Source of the DNA: Vibrio fluminensis
GTDB taxonomy: Bacteria > Pseudomonadota > Gammaproteobacteria > Enterobacterales > Vibrionaceae
Reading direction: 5' to 3'
Assembly (NCBI RefSeq): GCF_015278125.1
Contig: NZ_JADILO010000001.1
Location: forward strand, 496,001 to 560,000
Length of the DNA stretch: 64,000 bases
A model generated the notes under the pieces. That model searched no databases. It saw nothing but the letters and a program-made list of their open reading frames with translations, and was not told the DNA's origin. Positions 8,133 to 17,345 of the stretch are shown here, piece after piece. The position numbers and the translations under genes were made by a program. Position 1 is the stretch's first letter. Every line of letters begins with the position of its first letter.

Positions 8133-9326
8133 TTACTGAAGGAATACTTGGTATTCCTCTCTTGCTTGATGGCCTTGCTCAATACGTGCAATGTTTTTAT
8201 CCATCTCAGTCGTCATTTGCTTCAGTTCTGAACAGCCTGTTTTCATACTTTCCAGTGCTTCACGGCGATAATTACTGACGTTCTCAAGCGCGTTTAAGCT
8301 CTTAGTAAACGCAAGTTTCATTACTTCAACCTGAATAAAGGGTTCTGATGCTTGTGTCAGAATCTCCACACCTTGAGATTCCAGTTTATCCGCCACATCA
8401 ACGATCATCTTCTCGGTCATTTCTTTAGAAGACTGAACGGCTTTAAGGATTTTTTTCTGACGAGCGAGAGCAACCGCGAGGCTCGCCGCAATGCCTAAAG
8501 CAACCATCGTATGCTTAATCGCTCGATCCACGCCACGCACAAGTTCTTCATTGGTTTTGATGAGTACTTCTGAAACCACCCATGCTTGCTGATAAACACC
8601 TTTTGAAGTCATCAGATCTTGCAAACGCTGTCTCACTGGGAACGCAACTTCGTCAGTTAAAAATCGCTTCTGCTCTGGGTCTTGTACCTGTTCAAGCCTC
8701 ACCTCGAGTGCCTGATCGACATATTCAGCGAAAGTAATGTAGTCATCGAGCTTAAATAACATATGACGATAACGAACCTGATCTTCTTTAAGCGTCATAT
8801 TGTCTCGTTCAAGCTTGCTCTTACCTTGCTCTAAACCTTTTACGATGCTTTTCAAAATAGAATCTGTCGACTGGTACTTCGCGATCCAAGTCTGTAAAGG
8901 CGTTGGTAAACCTAACACCGACATAAACCTTCTTAAGCCCGATACGGTCGTAAAATCAAAGCCATTGGGATCAATACTTCTTGCAGTGTCTTCCATCTTA
9001 AGCAAGTCTTGCGCGACATCGCCACCACTGTCAGCATCTTGCATCAACTCGCTCAGTGGTCCTTGCAGCAATTTGGATTGTTCCGCTAGGCGTAACTCAA
9101 CATCGTTACCAAGCGACTTAACGCTTTTAGTCACTTCAAGCTGGTTGTCCAAGTCACGTGAGCCAATCGAAAATACATTCTCAATCCATTGATCAGCATT
9201 AGCTTTTACATCCTCACTGATATTTTCGATAGTTGGCTTGGTTGGCAGTTGCTTCTCTACTTCGGCAATAGTCGGGAGTACAATTTCCGTTTGAGTTGCC
9301 TCTTTTTCTAACGTTCCTGTTTGCAT
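8133..9326 (-). CDS. TelA/KlaA family protein (toxic anion resistance family)
   Basis: The 397-residue cytoplasmic protein is almost all helix and matches the TelA family in length and in motifs. Examples are the central GFDFTTVSGLRRFMSVLGLPTPLQ region around residues 122-145 and the QAWVVSEVLIKTNEELVRGV segment near 250. TelA proteins were first linked to tellurite resistance and are known as partners of envelope and stress proteins; their biochemistry is unsettled. AAGGA precedes ATG 9326. It lies 25 bp after the two-helix membrane protein gene and 43 bp before the binding protein gene, which ties it to the ABC/OmpA/vWA operon. Confidence 0.8.
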   Translation of the reverse strand: MQTGTLEKEATQTEIVLPTIAEVEKQLPTKPTIENISEDVKANADQWIENVFSIGSRDLDNQLEVTKSVKSLGNDVELRLAEQSKLLQGPLSELMQDADSGGDVAQDLLKMEDTARSIDPNGFDFTTVSGLRRFMSVLGLPTPLQTWIAKYQSTDSILKSIVKGLEQGKSKLERDNMTLKEDQVRYRHMLFKLDDYITFAEYVDQALEVRLEQVQDPEQKRFLTDEVAFPVRQRLQDLMTSKGVYQQAWVVSEVLIKTNEELVRGVDRAIKHTMVALGIAASLAVALARQKKILKAVQSSKEMTEKMIVDVADKLESQGVEILTQASEPFIQVEVMKLAFTKSLNALENVSNYRREALESMKTGCSELKQMTTEMDKNIARIEQGHQAREEYQVFLQ

Positions 9327-9351
9327 GCGTAATCCTTACTTAAACTGATTT

Positions 9352-10155
9352 CTAATTGGAAATATCGTATTTCTGAGCGCGGTTAATCAGTACTTGAATC
9401 TCCTGCATCGCAGTCTCCAATCTGACCTCACCTGTTGCTTCTCGGGTCTGTATTGCCCCTAAGCGACTCGTTACGTCGTCTATTTTGGTCATGACTTGCT
9501 CATTGAATGCCAGAACGTCGGCCATTTGCTTTTGTGCATCTGTATAAATATCTAATCGCTCGACTAAAGCTTGACGCAAAGATGTCTCCAACTCTGAATC
9601 ATTGAGCTGTGTCTTAATATGAGCGACGTTTATCGCATTGATGCTGTGTCTTAACACCACATAGCCACGCAGATTATCGACAGCACCAAAATAGAGCTGC
9701 TCTGCCGTTGTTAGATAACGCTTATGTGCCATCTCGTCGCTATCAAACTGGAGATCAAGAACGCGACTAAAGGTCGTAAATTTCTCTTTAAGCTGATTAA
9801 GTTGAAAAATCGCTTTATCTTCTTGAAACTCTGCGAGTTCTTTACGCACAGAGTCGTCAATTTGCTCGCGTTTCAACTGAGTCTCTTGCCGTACTTGTTC
9901 GATGATCGACATGATTGCTATATGTTTAGTAAACAACATGCGTGACAAAACAAAGCCTGTACAGACAACCGCCCCAGCGACCGCAATAGAGACCATCAAC
10001 CCAAACCAATCCGACATAGAGAACAATGCCGCAGCTGTTGAACCGAGTAGTGCGCTCACCGCTGAAACCAAAGTGAGAGGATGATTGAATGTTTCTTGGT
10101 TTAATCGCTTCGTGAGCTCTTGCTCGGATAGATCCAACGACTGTAAATCACTCAT
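9352..10155 (-). CDS. Membrane protein with two N-terminal helices and a coiled-coil tail
   Basis: This 267-residue protein has two membrane helices at about residues 30-75 (VSAVSALLGSTAAALF and GLMVSIAVAGAVVCTGFVL). A long helical cytoplasmic part follows, likely to form coiled coils. The ATG at 10155 overlaps the stop of the upstream gene as TGATG, which suggests translational coupling; the GTG one codon earlier is less likely. TelA genes in other bacteria are often beside xpaC-like genes that encode a membrane-anchored helical protein. This gene has that position and architecture, but I cannot confirm sequence homology. A role as membrane partner of TelA is inferred. Confidence 0.65.
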   Translation of the reverse strand: MSDLQSLDLSEQELTKRLNQETFNHPLTLVSAVSALLGSTAAALFSMSDWFGLMVSIAVAGAVVCTGFVLSRMLFTKHIAIMSIIEQVRQETQLKREQIDDSVRKELAEFQEDKAIFQLNQLKEKFTTFSRVLDLQFDSDEMAHKRYLTTAEQLYFGAVDNLRGYVVLRHSINAINVAHIKTQLNDSELETSLRQALVERLDIYTDAQKQMADVLAFNEQVMTKIDDVTSRLGAIQTREATGEVRLETAMQEIQVLINRAQKYDISN

Positions 10156-11687
10156 CACAATGTTCCCGCTTTTAGTATCAATTCAACTCGCGGCAATCGA
10201 TATTTATATGAGCGACTACTTTCGTTCGGACGACGAGACAACGGCTCTTCAGAACCAAGCCCTTGCGCTTTCAACCTCTCTTCTTGAATACCATGCGTAA
10301 TTTCTAGATATCGCGTTACCGCTTCCGCACGCTCTAAACTCAATTGACGATTGGCTTGTTTATCACCAGATATCCCGGTATGACCTTTGACCAAAATTCG
10401 AAAGTTAGGATAATGCGCTAAATCTTTCGCTGCTTGATCCAACATGTTCTTTGCTTCTAATGACAAGTTAGAGCTAGAACGGCCAAAGCTCACCTTTCTT
10501 ACTTTTAGAGTACCGACCTCCCTTAACTGTCCCCACTGTTTTTCAGATAACTCCGGAAACACTTGAGAGTGACTCTCTTGCTGAGCTTGTTTATTACCTC
10601 CAACATGGGTGCCAAACAATCTCTCGATAAAGGAACTTTGCGTAATAAGGTACGGATTCGCATCCGGCAGTGGATTTTCTTTAAGTACCGCGGTGTCATG
10701 CAAAATATCATAGGAGCTTTCAATCACGCCAATTAGATACTCATTTCCTGAATGGCCACCTACTGTAGAAAACCAATCGTGAGCATTGGAATACAAGTCC
10801 ACCCACTTAACACCTTCTAACATAGCCTGCACATCGGCAGTGCCAAGCCCTGTGGTCGATTTCAACTCTCTAACTAAACTATCCGGGGATTCTCTGTAGA
10901 ACTTGATTGCTTCAAAGTAATTTTGCAATACGGTATCAACGAGTTCAGGTTTGTCCAGAGCCAGCTCACGCCTAACAAGCAGTACATCAACAATTAAGCG
11001 CTCGGTATCCTCTGTCCCTAAAATCTTCTTGATTCCAGGTGTTTGCAAACTTTGAGTGACATGCGGCTCCCATACTACCGCCGCATCAACCTGCTTATCT
11101 TGCAGCATTTTTGCGGCGTCTTCTGCACTGTCGGCTTGGACTAACCATTGACCTCGCGTTTTGAATTGCTCGACATCGAAGTGAACTGAGAGTGAGCGTA
11201 CCAGATGTTCACTTGGCGTATCTGTCGCTAAAGCCACACGTATAGCGGGATTGTTTTTAAGATCATCGATAGACGTTACTGAATCTTCCCAAGCCAATAA
11301 GGCATCACCACCTTTCGACTCGTCGATAACAGCAATAATAGAGCCTGGGAACTGGTAATCTTTGCCGAGTGACATATAAGCGTCGACACTCGTTACAGCA
11401 AAATCAAGCTCACCCTTTTTTAGCTGTTCGAAGCGCTCTTCCAAGCTCGGATTGTCATCACAAATGGAGCGAATCCCCTCATTGCGTAATGACGCGCGAA
11501 AGTTTTTGCTACACAACGGGTAGTAACCAACCCAACTATCTACACCAATACGTACTGTGTCACTAATAGAACTGGCATCTGACGATGCCACTGTATTCGC
11601 TTTTGACTTCTGTTCGGAAAATCCCTTAAAAACAAAAAGCCCTACAACACCAATAACTAAAACAGCTATTGCAATGGTTTTATTCAT
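10155..11687 (-). CDS. Binding-protein / OmpA peptidoglycan-binding fusion (second copy)
   Basis: The 510-residue product begins with a single membrane segment (about residues 4-22), probably an uncleaved anchor. Next is an NMT1/SsuA-like binding domain at about 45-330 (TVRIGVDSWVGYYPLC; AVVWEPHVTQSL). The C-terminal OmpA-like domain lies at about 395-508 (RILVKGHTGISGD, LSLERAEAVTRYL, RVELIL). Such OmpA domains bind peptidoglycan, so the binding domain would be held between inner membrane and cell wall. The fusion is unusual for an ABC importer. The gene overlaps the following membrane protein gene and lies 26 bp after the vWA lipoprotein gene. It may act as a fixed sensor rather than a transport shuttle. 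Confidence 0.8.
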   Translation of the reverse strand: MNKTIAIAVLVIGVVGLFVFKGFSEQKSKANTVASSDASSISDTVRIGVDSWVGYYPLCSKNFRASLRNEGIRSICDDNPSLEERFEQLKKGELDFAVTSVDAYMSLGKDYQFPGSIIAVIDESKGGDALLAWEDSVTSIDDLKNNPAIRVALATDTPSEHLVRSLSVHFDVEQFKTRGQWLVQADSAEDAAKMLQDKQVDAAVVWEPHVTQSLQTPGIKKILGTEDTERLIVDVLLVRRELALDKPELVDTVLQNYFEAIKFYRESPDSLVRELKSTTGLGTADVQAMLEGVKWVDLYSNAHDWFSTVGGHSGNEYLIGVIESSYDILHDTAVLKENPLPDANPYLITQSSFIERLFGTHVGGNKQAQQESHSQVFPELSEKQWGQLREVGTLKVRKVSFGRSSSNLSLEAKNMLDQAAKDLAHYPNFRILVKGHTGISGDKQANRQLSLERAEAVTRYLEITHGIQEERLKAQGLGSEEPLSRRPNESSRSYKYRLPRVELILKAGTL

Positions 11688-11713
11688 ATCATCCTCTATC
11701 CAACAAAGACAAA

Positions 11714-12496
11714 TTAGCTTTGGTCACCATCAAAAGAGGCTGTATCAAAACTTGGCGACTCCGCCAAAACACTCTGGAGCCCTTTGACTAGCTCCGCAGC
11801 ATTTGCAGCAGGTTGATAATTGATCACGCCTTTTTTATTAAGTGCGTGCGAATCTCCAAGACAAAAACCAATGGTATGCAGTGAAACTGGCGAATTGTAA
11901 GTAATATGCTCAATGGCTTTCTCCATATCGTCAGGATCACTCGCTGCCCCATCCGTCAAAACAACGATATTGAACTCACCATAACCTTGCTGCATTTGCC
12001 CTTGTTTCATTAACTCTTTGTAGGCGTAGTCCAATGTATAGCCAAGAGGAGTCCCACCACCAAAAGAAGAATCGTTGGTAAAACTTTTTAGCAAATCAGG
12101 ATCGTTTGGCTTCAGTGGAACGGCATTTCTTGTGCCTTTGGCATCAAAAATGATTAAACCAACATTGGCATTTTTCGGTAGCGCATCAAAGAACGTCCCT
12201 ACCGCTTGTTTTGCCACTTCAATTCGCTGCGAACCGTTGCCACATTCCGTTTCTTGCATAGAGCCAGAGCCATCAAAAATAACGTAGTAGTTTGCGGTAT
12301 CTTTATTATCAGCGAGCACAAGATCGGCATTCCCTGCCCCCGGCCATGATTGGTCAGCACCACGAAACGCATAACTCTCGCCTTTTACGCCGCTAACTGA
12401 CTTTATCGCTGACGTAATTTTAGTTTCAGCCTCTGAGCAACCACCTAGCGAGATTGCCGCCAAGCCCATTGCGACAGAGCAATATAAATTCTTCAT
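11714..12496 (-). CDS. von Willebrand factor A domain lipoprotein
   Basis: The start at 12496 is chosen because AAGAGG lies just before it and a lipoprotein signal follows (MKNLYCSVAMGLAAISLGGC, lipidated Cys20). The longer frame would run into the upstream gene. The 260-residue product has a vWA domain at about residues 68-240 with a complete metal-ion-dependent adhesion site: Asp75, Ser77 and Ser79 in DGSGSM, Thr149 in GGGTP and Asp182 in TDGAASD. An intact site implies divalent-metal-dependent protein binding in the periplasm. It lies between the two binding-protein/OmpA fusions, so either may be its partner. Confidence 0.85.
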   Translation of the reverse strand: MKNLYCSVAMGLAAISLGGCSEAETKITSAIKSVSGVKGESYAFRGADQSWPGAGNADLVLADNKDTANYYVIFDGSGSMQETECGNGSQRIEVAKQAVGTFFDALPKNANVGLIIFDAKGTRNAVPLKPNDPDLLKSFTNDSSFGGGTPLGYTLDYAYKELMKQGQMQQGYGEFNIVVLTDGAASDPDDMEKAIEHITYNSPVSLHTIGFCLGDSHALNKKGVINYQPAANAAELVKGLQSVLAESPSFDTASFDGDQS

Positions 12497-12506
12497 AAAT
12501 AACCTC

Positions 12507-14192
12507 TTACAATGGGGTAAATGCACTTTCTTCCGCTTCAACTTGAAGAATCCTAAACACAACACGCATATTGCTCAGCCACTCTTTTTCTGACTTCGGA
12601 GCACATGGATCAACACCACACACGCCTGTCTTAGGGTTAGATATACCGTGACCGACAACCGAGAATTGGCTTAAATCGAGAGCAACTTGTTGTTTGCTAC
12701 CATACTCCACAATAGCGCCACGGACCTGCTGAGCTCGAGTCATCGATAGGTTTTTTGCCGACTGTTTAACTTGATTGAGGACAAATGAACCCTCACCCGT
12801 TTTTTTCTTGCGCAAGTAACCCATTGGGTCTGAGTGACCTTCGACCGTAATTACCGCACCCGCGTAGGTTTGCGCCAGTTGGGTCACTCGCTTGAATTGC
12901 TCTTGATACAGGGATGCATCAAAAGCTTTTTGATTCGGCTTGAAGAAGATTTCAAACTCAAAGACCGTTCCATCTTCCAGCGTGCCTTGCTTCTGCTTGG
13001 CTTCTACAACCTTAGCTACCTTGTTTGCATCAAATGCTGCACGTGTTTTTTGGCTTGTAGACGCACCACCAGCCAGAGAGCCGTAATCAATATCAGCCTT
13101 AAGCACCTTACCTGCCGACTTGACTACACCAAAGGCTTTGATGCCCTCAGCCGACTCCTTAACAATTTGCTCGAAATTTCGGAAATTATTTTTCTCTTTA
13201 AAAAAGCTCACGTTTCCGGCAGCACCGACCATCGTCGCATCCAATAGCAAACCTTCTGCATCCACGGTTGCATCAGGGGCATCAAGCAGCAAATCAGCAG
13301 ACGAGCGCATCAACTTGGTATATTCCGCAGACCCGCGTTTTATTTTTGACATCGCAGCTTGAGACTCGGCCAATCCTTTAGCAATATTGACGATCTCTTT
13401 TCGATTCGCTTGATAGTAGTCATGCCTTACCGCGTAGACATCCGCAATAACACGGTTTGCTGTCTTCGTTGATAGCAGTATATTGGCCCCTTTAATACTG
13501 TCTTCTGAGCCATCGCCTACATTGCCTCCCGATGTCGCCGCTAACGCATCTGGAATGATCATGAATGCGGCATCAACTTTAGTGCTTCTTAACGCTTCAA
13601 GAGGGCTTTCATCGGTACCGGTCAAATCTTGGGTCCAGACAAATTTATTCTTTTTGATCTCGCATCCTGCATCGCTCAACACTCGGTATGCATAGTTGAG
13701 GTGAGGACCGTCATAATTTAGAGCGATTGTTTTGCCACATAAATCTGAAGCTCGTTTGATATTGTTTTTAACAACTAAAGCATCACCACCACTCGACCAA
13801 GTCAACTGATAGAAAACAACTGGCGTCAGGTTTTTACTTCCTTTAACGGCAGAGGCTGCCATATTGATCATCGACATCGAGCCACGGATAAATGGGGTTT
13901 TCCCTGAGATATAGTTGTTCAATTGGTTTTGAAATACATCTTCACGTACCAACTTATAAGCAAGACCGCTTTTACCAAAAGGAGATGATTTCTGCGTTAC
14001 CGCATTTGACCCATTACTCGCTATCGTTGCGATGTCTCCCCCCCAAGTGATCATCGGTAAGTCATGCGGGCCTGACGCAACCGATCTTGTCGATGGCAAG
14101 CTGCGTGATTCGACAGGAACGACGTTAACTGAAGTAACCGCTTGTGCCATCATTGGCAAAGCTAGCAAACAAGTTATAAGTGACTTAGTCAT
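12507..14192 (-). CDS. Binding-protein / OmpA peptidoglycan-binding fusion (first copy)
   Basis: The 561-residue protein has a cleavable signal peptide (MTKSLITCLLALPMMAQA). A periplasmic binding-like domain follows at about residues 45-375 (GGDALVVKNN, ALRSTKVDAAFMIIPD, DVYAVRHDYY). The C-terminal OmpA-like domain lies at about 415-550 (FEIFFKPNQKAF, VITVEGHSDPMGY, LSMTRAQQVRGAI, SNMRVVFRI). Four Cys residues occur near 148, 177, 527 and 532. Unlike the second fusion it should be released into the periplasm and held by peptidoglycan through its OmpA part. It is the second gene of the operon, after the ATPase and 10 bp before the vWA lipoprotein. Domain assignment is good; function and ligand are unknown. 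Confidence 0.8.
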   Translation of the reverse strand: MTKSLITCLLALPMMAQAVTSVNVVPVESRSLPSTRSVASGPHDLPMITWGGDIATIASNGSNAVTQKSSPFGKSGLAYKLVREDVFQNQLNNYISGKTPFIRGSMSMINMAASAVKGSKNLTPVVFYQLTWSSGGDALVVKNNIKRASDLCGKTIALNYDGPHLNYAYRVLSDAGCEIKKNKFVWTQDLTGTDESPLEALRSTKVDAAFMIIPDALAATSGGNVGDGSEDSIKGANILLSTKTANRVIADVYAVRHDYYQANRKEIVNIAKGLAESQAAMSKIKRGSAEYTKLMRSSADLLLDAPDATVDAEGLLLDATMVGAAGNVSFFKEKNNFRNFEQIVKESAEGIKAFGVVKSAGKVLKADIDYGSLAGGASTSQKTRAAFDANKVAKVVEAKQKQGTLEDGTVFEFEIFFKPNQKAFDASLYQEQFKRVTQLAQTYAGAVITVEGHSDPMGYLRKKKTGEGSFVLNQVKQSAKNLSMTRAQQVRGAIVEYGSKQQVALDLSQFSVVGHGISNPKTGVCGVDPCAPKSEKEWLSNMRVVFRILQVEAEESAFTPL

Positions 14193-14248
14193 TATTTAAT
14201 CCTTTAAGACGGCAATATCTGCCGCTACTTGTTAAAATGCATTGAATA

Positions 14249-15103
14249 TCAGGTACGAAAACTATCTGGGTGGGTAAGGTTAAACTGCGCAATCTGCTGA
14301 TTTAGTTCAGGGTCAAACGCACTCGCTTTTACCGAGTGGATTAGGTCCTGAAATTCGGGGCTATGTTTTATTTCTGTTGAGTGCGCGACTCGTTTTAAGG
14401 CATGGTCTTCAACCACGGTTGCACCATGAGCAAATTGCGTTTCGCCGCTATCGTAATATTGACTTAATGCCAAGAGTCTCGAACCAACAAAGCAGGCCTC
14501 TTCTAAGCTATGAGTAATGAACATGATTGTCAGATTCATCGACTCCCATAGCTCTAGTAAAAACACTTGTAACTGTTCTCTCGTGTCCGGATCTAAAGCG
14601 CCGAAAGGTTCATCCATTAATAAAACCTTAGGATGGACAATTAACGTTTGAGCAATTGCCGCGCGCTGCTGCATACCACCACTTAATTCATGGGGATACT
14701 TATCCGCGGCATTGGTTAAACGGACTCGCTCTAGGTAATACATCGCTTTTTCGCGAATTTCATTTTTACTCGCAAATTTGTTTCCATACAGACCGAGATA
14801 ACTGGGACCCAGCATGACATTCTCAAGTACCGTTAAGTGTGGGAATAAACTATATTTCTGATACACAACACCTCGACGAGGATCAGGGGTACCGATCATT
14901 TTCCCCTCGAGATAAATTGCACCAGAATCAGGAGTTTCTTGCCCTAAGATCAAGCGAAGTAATGTACTTTTCCCACAACCTGAAGGCCCCACTACGGAGC
15001 AAAATTCACCTTCTGATATCGCTAAATCAATGTCACGCAATATCGTCTTACCCGAATAACCTTTAAACACATCCTCTAGATGTAATATATGTCCACTAGA
15101 CAT
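14249..15103 (-). CDS. ABC transporter ATP-binding protein, TauB/SsuB-like
   Basis: The 284-residue ATPase has Walker A GPSGCGKST near residues 38-46, a Q-loop in GVVYQKYSLFPHL, signature LSGGMQQR near 140, Walker B VLLMDEPFGALD and the switch His in FITHSLEEA. It belongs to the nitrate/taurine/sulfonate importer class and should energise the permease encoded at the far end of the operon. It is the first gene of the eight-gene minus-strand unit. The ribosome binding site is weak. The AT-rich 480-bp region upstream should hold the operon promoter. Confidence 0.9.
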   Translation of the reverse strand: MSSGHILHLEDVFKGYSGKTILRDIDLAISEGEFCSVVGPSGCGKSTLLRLILGQETPDSGAIYLEGKMIGTPDPRRGVVYQKYSLFPHLTVLENVMLGPSYLGLYGNKFASKNEIREKAMYYLERVRLTNAADKYPHELSGGMQQRAAIAQTLIVHPKVLLMDEPFGALDPDTREQLQVFLLELWESMNLTIMFITHSLEEACFVGSRLLALSQYYDSGETQFAHGATVVEDHALKRVAHSTEIKHSPEFQDLIHSVKASAFDPELNQQIAQFNLTHPDSFRT

Positions 15104-15581
15104 TATTAATCACCAATAGATTATTAATAACTCAATTAAAAAACAGAAAAACCATTTATAACAACAGAAGATAAAGAAGAAATAGAAGTAACAATTAATT
15201 AGTTTATGAACAATCAGCCAAAAACAATAAACATTACAAACACTTTTACTAGATCTACGAGGGAAAATTAGTCAACAGCGTTAAACACTAACACTAACCT
15301 ATGTATCAATATTGAGAAATGACCAACAAGGCTGAATAATACAAACGTGCATCGTAAATATTTGCAACAAGAAGAAAATCTAACAATATAATATTTACCA
15401 GTGTCACACCCGCTTCTAGAACAACAACTAAAAACGCAACCTGACCCTGAGATACACAAATTATAGAATGGAATCACTAAATTACTGCAATTGATAGAAG
15501 GCTTTATTTACATAGGAGTATATATACCCAAGTGACATCAAGATGCAGGACTCAGAGCATTGTCATTGATTTGAGTTCAAG
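15104..15581. other. AT-rich non-coding interval
   Basis: No convincing gene was found here; the minus-strand frame at 15268-15477 is Cys/Val-rich, lacks a ribosome binding site and is judged spurious. The left side probably contains the promoter of the minus-strand operon starting at 15103. A dispersed repeat copy is at 15526-15546. Confidence 0.5.
15526..15546 (+). repeat. Short dispersed repeat copy (ACCCAAGT type)
   Basis: ACCCAAGTGACATCAAGATGC resembles the start of the inverted repeat after the alanine symporter gene at 22605. Similar intergenic elements are common in Vibrio genomes, as I recall. Confidence 0.4.
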
Positions 15582-15630
15582 AAAAAGCGACCCATTCCAA
15601 TGCTAAATCGTTATAACGTGGATGAGTCGC
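15582..15630 (-). terminator. Terminator of the uspA-like gene
   Basis: On the minus strand GGCGACTCATCCA pairs imperfectly with TGGAATGGGTCGC and is followed by a run of five T. It begins 12 bases past the uspA stop codon. Confidence 0.6.
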
Positions 15631-15642
15631 CTATACTGAAGC

Positions 15643-16065
15643 CTACTTAACGGGTACCACCAAAACATCCACACTCGCTTTGTTTAATAAGCGGCGAGAG
15701 TAAGAGATGAAATGACTAAGTAGATCGTGGTGATGACCGCAGATGATCAAATCGATACCCTGTTCTTGGCACAGGTCTTTTAATTTTGCTGCAAGATCAC
15801 CCGTACCAACAAAAAAGTGTGACAACGGGTACTCTATGTAATCTCGATATTCATGCAATGCTTCCATCGCGTGCAAGTTTAGCGGCCGCTGATCGGGTTC
15901 CGCTTTGATATCCACCAGCTCAGGGTACACTTCCCCAATACTGCCATCCACATGAATAAAAGAAACTTTCGCATTTACCAATTCAGCATGGTAAACCGCT
16001 TTATCGATTAATATTTTGCTTTCTTCAGACAGATCTAACGCTACAAGAATATGTTGGTATTTCAT
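15643..16065 (-). CDS. uspA: Universal stress protein A
   Basis: From ATG 16065, which has a GAGGA site, the protein is 140 residues and begins MKYQHILVALDLSEESKIL, matching E. coli UspA length and sequence style. The longer frame to 16209 adds 48 residues with no family match. The C-terminal part has the UspA-type GHHHDLLSHF...VDVLVVPV segment rather than the ATP-binding GxxGxxxxxxxxxGS pattern, so it belongs to the non-ATP-binding UspA subgroup. It is a cytoplasmic stress-survival protein. It stands alone, with its own terminator downstream. Confidence 0.9.
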   Translation of the reverse strand: MKYQHILVALDLSEESKILIDKAVYHAELVNAKVSFIHVDGSIGEVYPELVDIKAEPDQRPLNLHAMEALHEYRDYIEYPLSHFFVGTGDLAAKLKDLCQEQGIDLIICGHHHDLLSHFISYSRRLLNKASVDVLVVPVK

Positions 16066-16342
16066 ATCAATGTCCTCAACTAACGGCGGTGCAAATAGCA
16101 TAGCCTTGATTGATATAAAATTGTGCAAAGGGGATCGCGAAACACTAAAAAGCACAGCGAAACTTCGATAGCGAATCAAACTCGTGTCCGTTCGCTTACC
16201 TACTTGCAAGCGTCATATACCTCAAAGCAGTATCTCTAAGAAAAGGGGCTCACGTTAATCAACGTTAGTTAACGTAAGTTCCCCCAAATAGAGTTATGGG
16301 AAAACTGCTAGACGTGATTGTAGTAACGTATGCATAGATAAT

Positions 16343-17029
16343 TCATTTTTTACTAAAATTATAAAACCAACTTGGCGGTCGATCTCTATCTAGATAAACC
16401 CATACAGGTACATCCAATAATTTCTGTAACTTATTAACGTCATTTTGAACTTTATCTCTAGACTCACCAGTAGCTAGCATTCTCCTAGTCCCATCATTAA
16501 AAACCAAATTCACTTCATATAGCACCTGGTTTTTTTCTGTTCGTACATTATCCATACCAGTTGTATTCGTAGTCCTTCTAAATGAGTCTATGAACTGTAG
16601 AGCTTGTATATTTGAAATTTGACCTTGCTTTTTATAGCAGTCATCCTTTTCATTGTTATACTTCGAACCGAAATAAAAGATCCCATTCACTGTGTCTAAA
16701 GTAACGCGCCTATATGGCCCAAACATATAAAAATTTCTTCTAAAGAAAAGATAAAATGTCGAGAAAACAATACAAGTTGCAATCCAAACATTACCAATTA
16801 ATAAGTAACTAAGTGGCGTGATTAGACAAAACCAAAGAAAAAATCTAGAAAATGTTCGCCATACAATACCTTTGCCATCATAAGAAATAGTGGCAACCTG
16901 AGCACTTTTATCTATTTCTAAATTATTCAAAGGCACTGGTTGATTATTTATTGCTCTCCATTTGGTTTTAGATTCATTTTCATAGTATGAACTATCTTGT
17001 CGAACCTCTTTTCCTCTTTCCCACCCCAT
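16343..17029 (-). CDS. Membrane protein of unknown function
   Basis: From the preferred ATG at 17029 (GAGG nine bases upstream; the ATG at 17056 has no such site) the protein is 228 residues. It has a hydrophilic N-terminus, two adjacent membrane helices near residues 55-98 (FFLWFCLITPLSYLLIG and WIATCIVFSTFYLFF), then a C-terminal soluble region rich in basic and aromatic residues. The soluble part (RRVTLDTVNGIFYFG; YEVNLVFNDGTRRMLATG) looks like beta strands of a PH-like fold, but that is a guess. No operon partner is visible. I do not recognise the family. Confidence 0.65.
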   Translation of the reverse strand: MGWERGKEVRQDSSYYENESKTKWRAINNQPVPLNNLEIDKSAQVATISYDGKGIVWRTFSRFFLWFCLITPLSYLLIGNVWIATCIVFSTFYLFFRRNFYMFGPYRRVTLDTVNGIFYFGSKYNNEKDDCYKKQGQISNIQALQFIDSFRRTTNTTGMDNVRTEKNQVLYEVNLVFNDGTRRMLATGESRDKVQNDVNKLQKLLDVPVWVYLDRDRPPSWFYNFSKK

Positions 17030-17302
17030 AACAATTAACCTCGTTTTCAGAAACATCAGAAATTTACGAGGCGCTATACTAGTACACGCGATGCTAGCAT
17101 CGAAGCTATTGCTCGATTACCCAAATTTTATCTTAATAATAAGAAGAGTTTTCTTCATTGAGTATCCATTCCCAGACCAATATCTCATCATAGCTGTTTA
17201 ACCATTTAGTCTTTGATTTAGTAATTTAACCGTAGCAGCTCATCAAAAACCACAGCGACTAACAAGTCAATATATTCGCTCGCAATGAATATTTTAACGC
17301 AA

Positions 17303-17329
17303 TAAAAAAGGGGCAATTAAGCCCCTTTA
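17303..17329 (-). terminator. Rho-independent terminator of the YecR-like gene
   Basis: On the minus strand AAAGGGGC and GCCCCTTT pair around a short loop and are followed by a T-run. It lies 17 bases past the stop codon. Confidence 0.85.
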
Positions 17330-17345
17330 TCAGATTCGTATAGTT

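Noticed and set aside
15268..15477. 69-residue minus-strand frame in the gap upstream of the ABC/OmpA operon
   Set aside because: No ribosome binding site, Cys-rich odd composition, and it sits in a region of low complexity.
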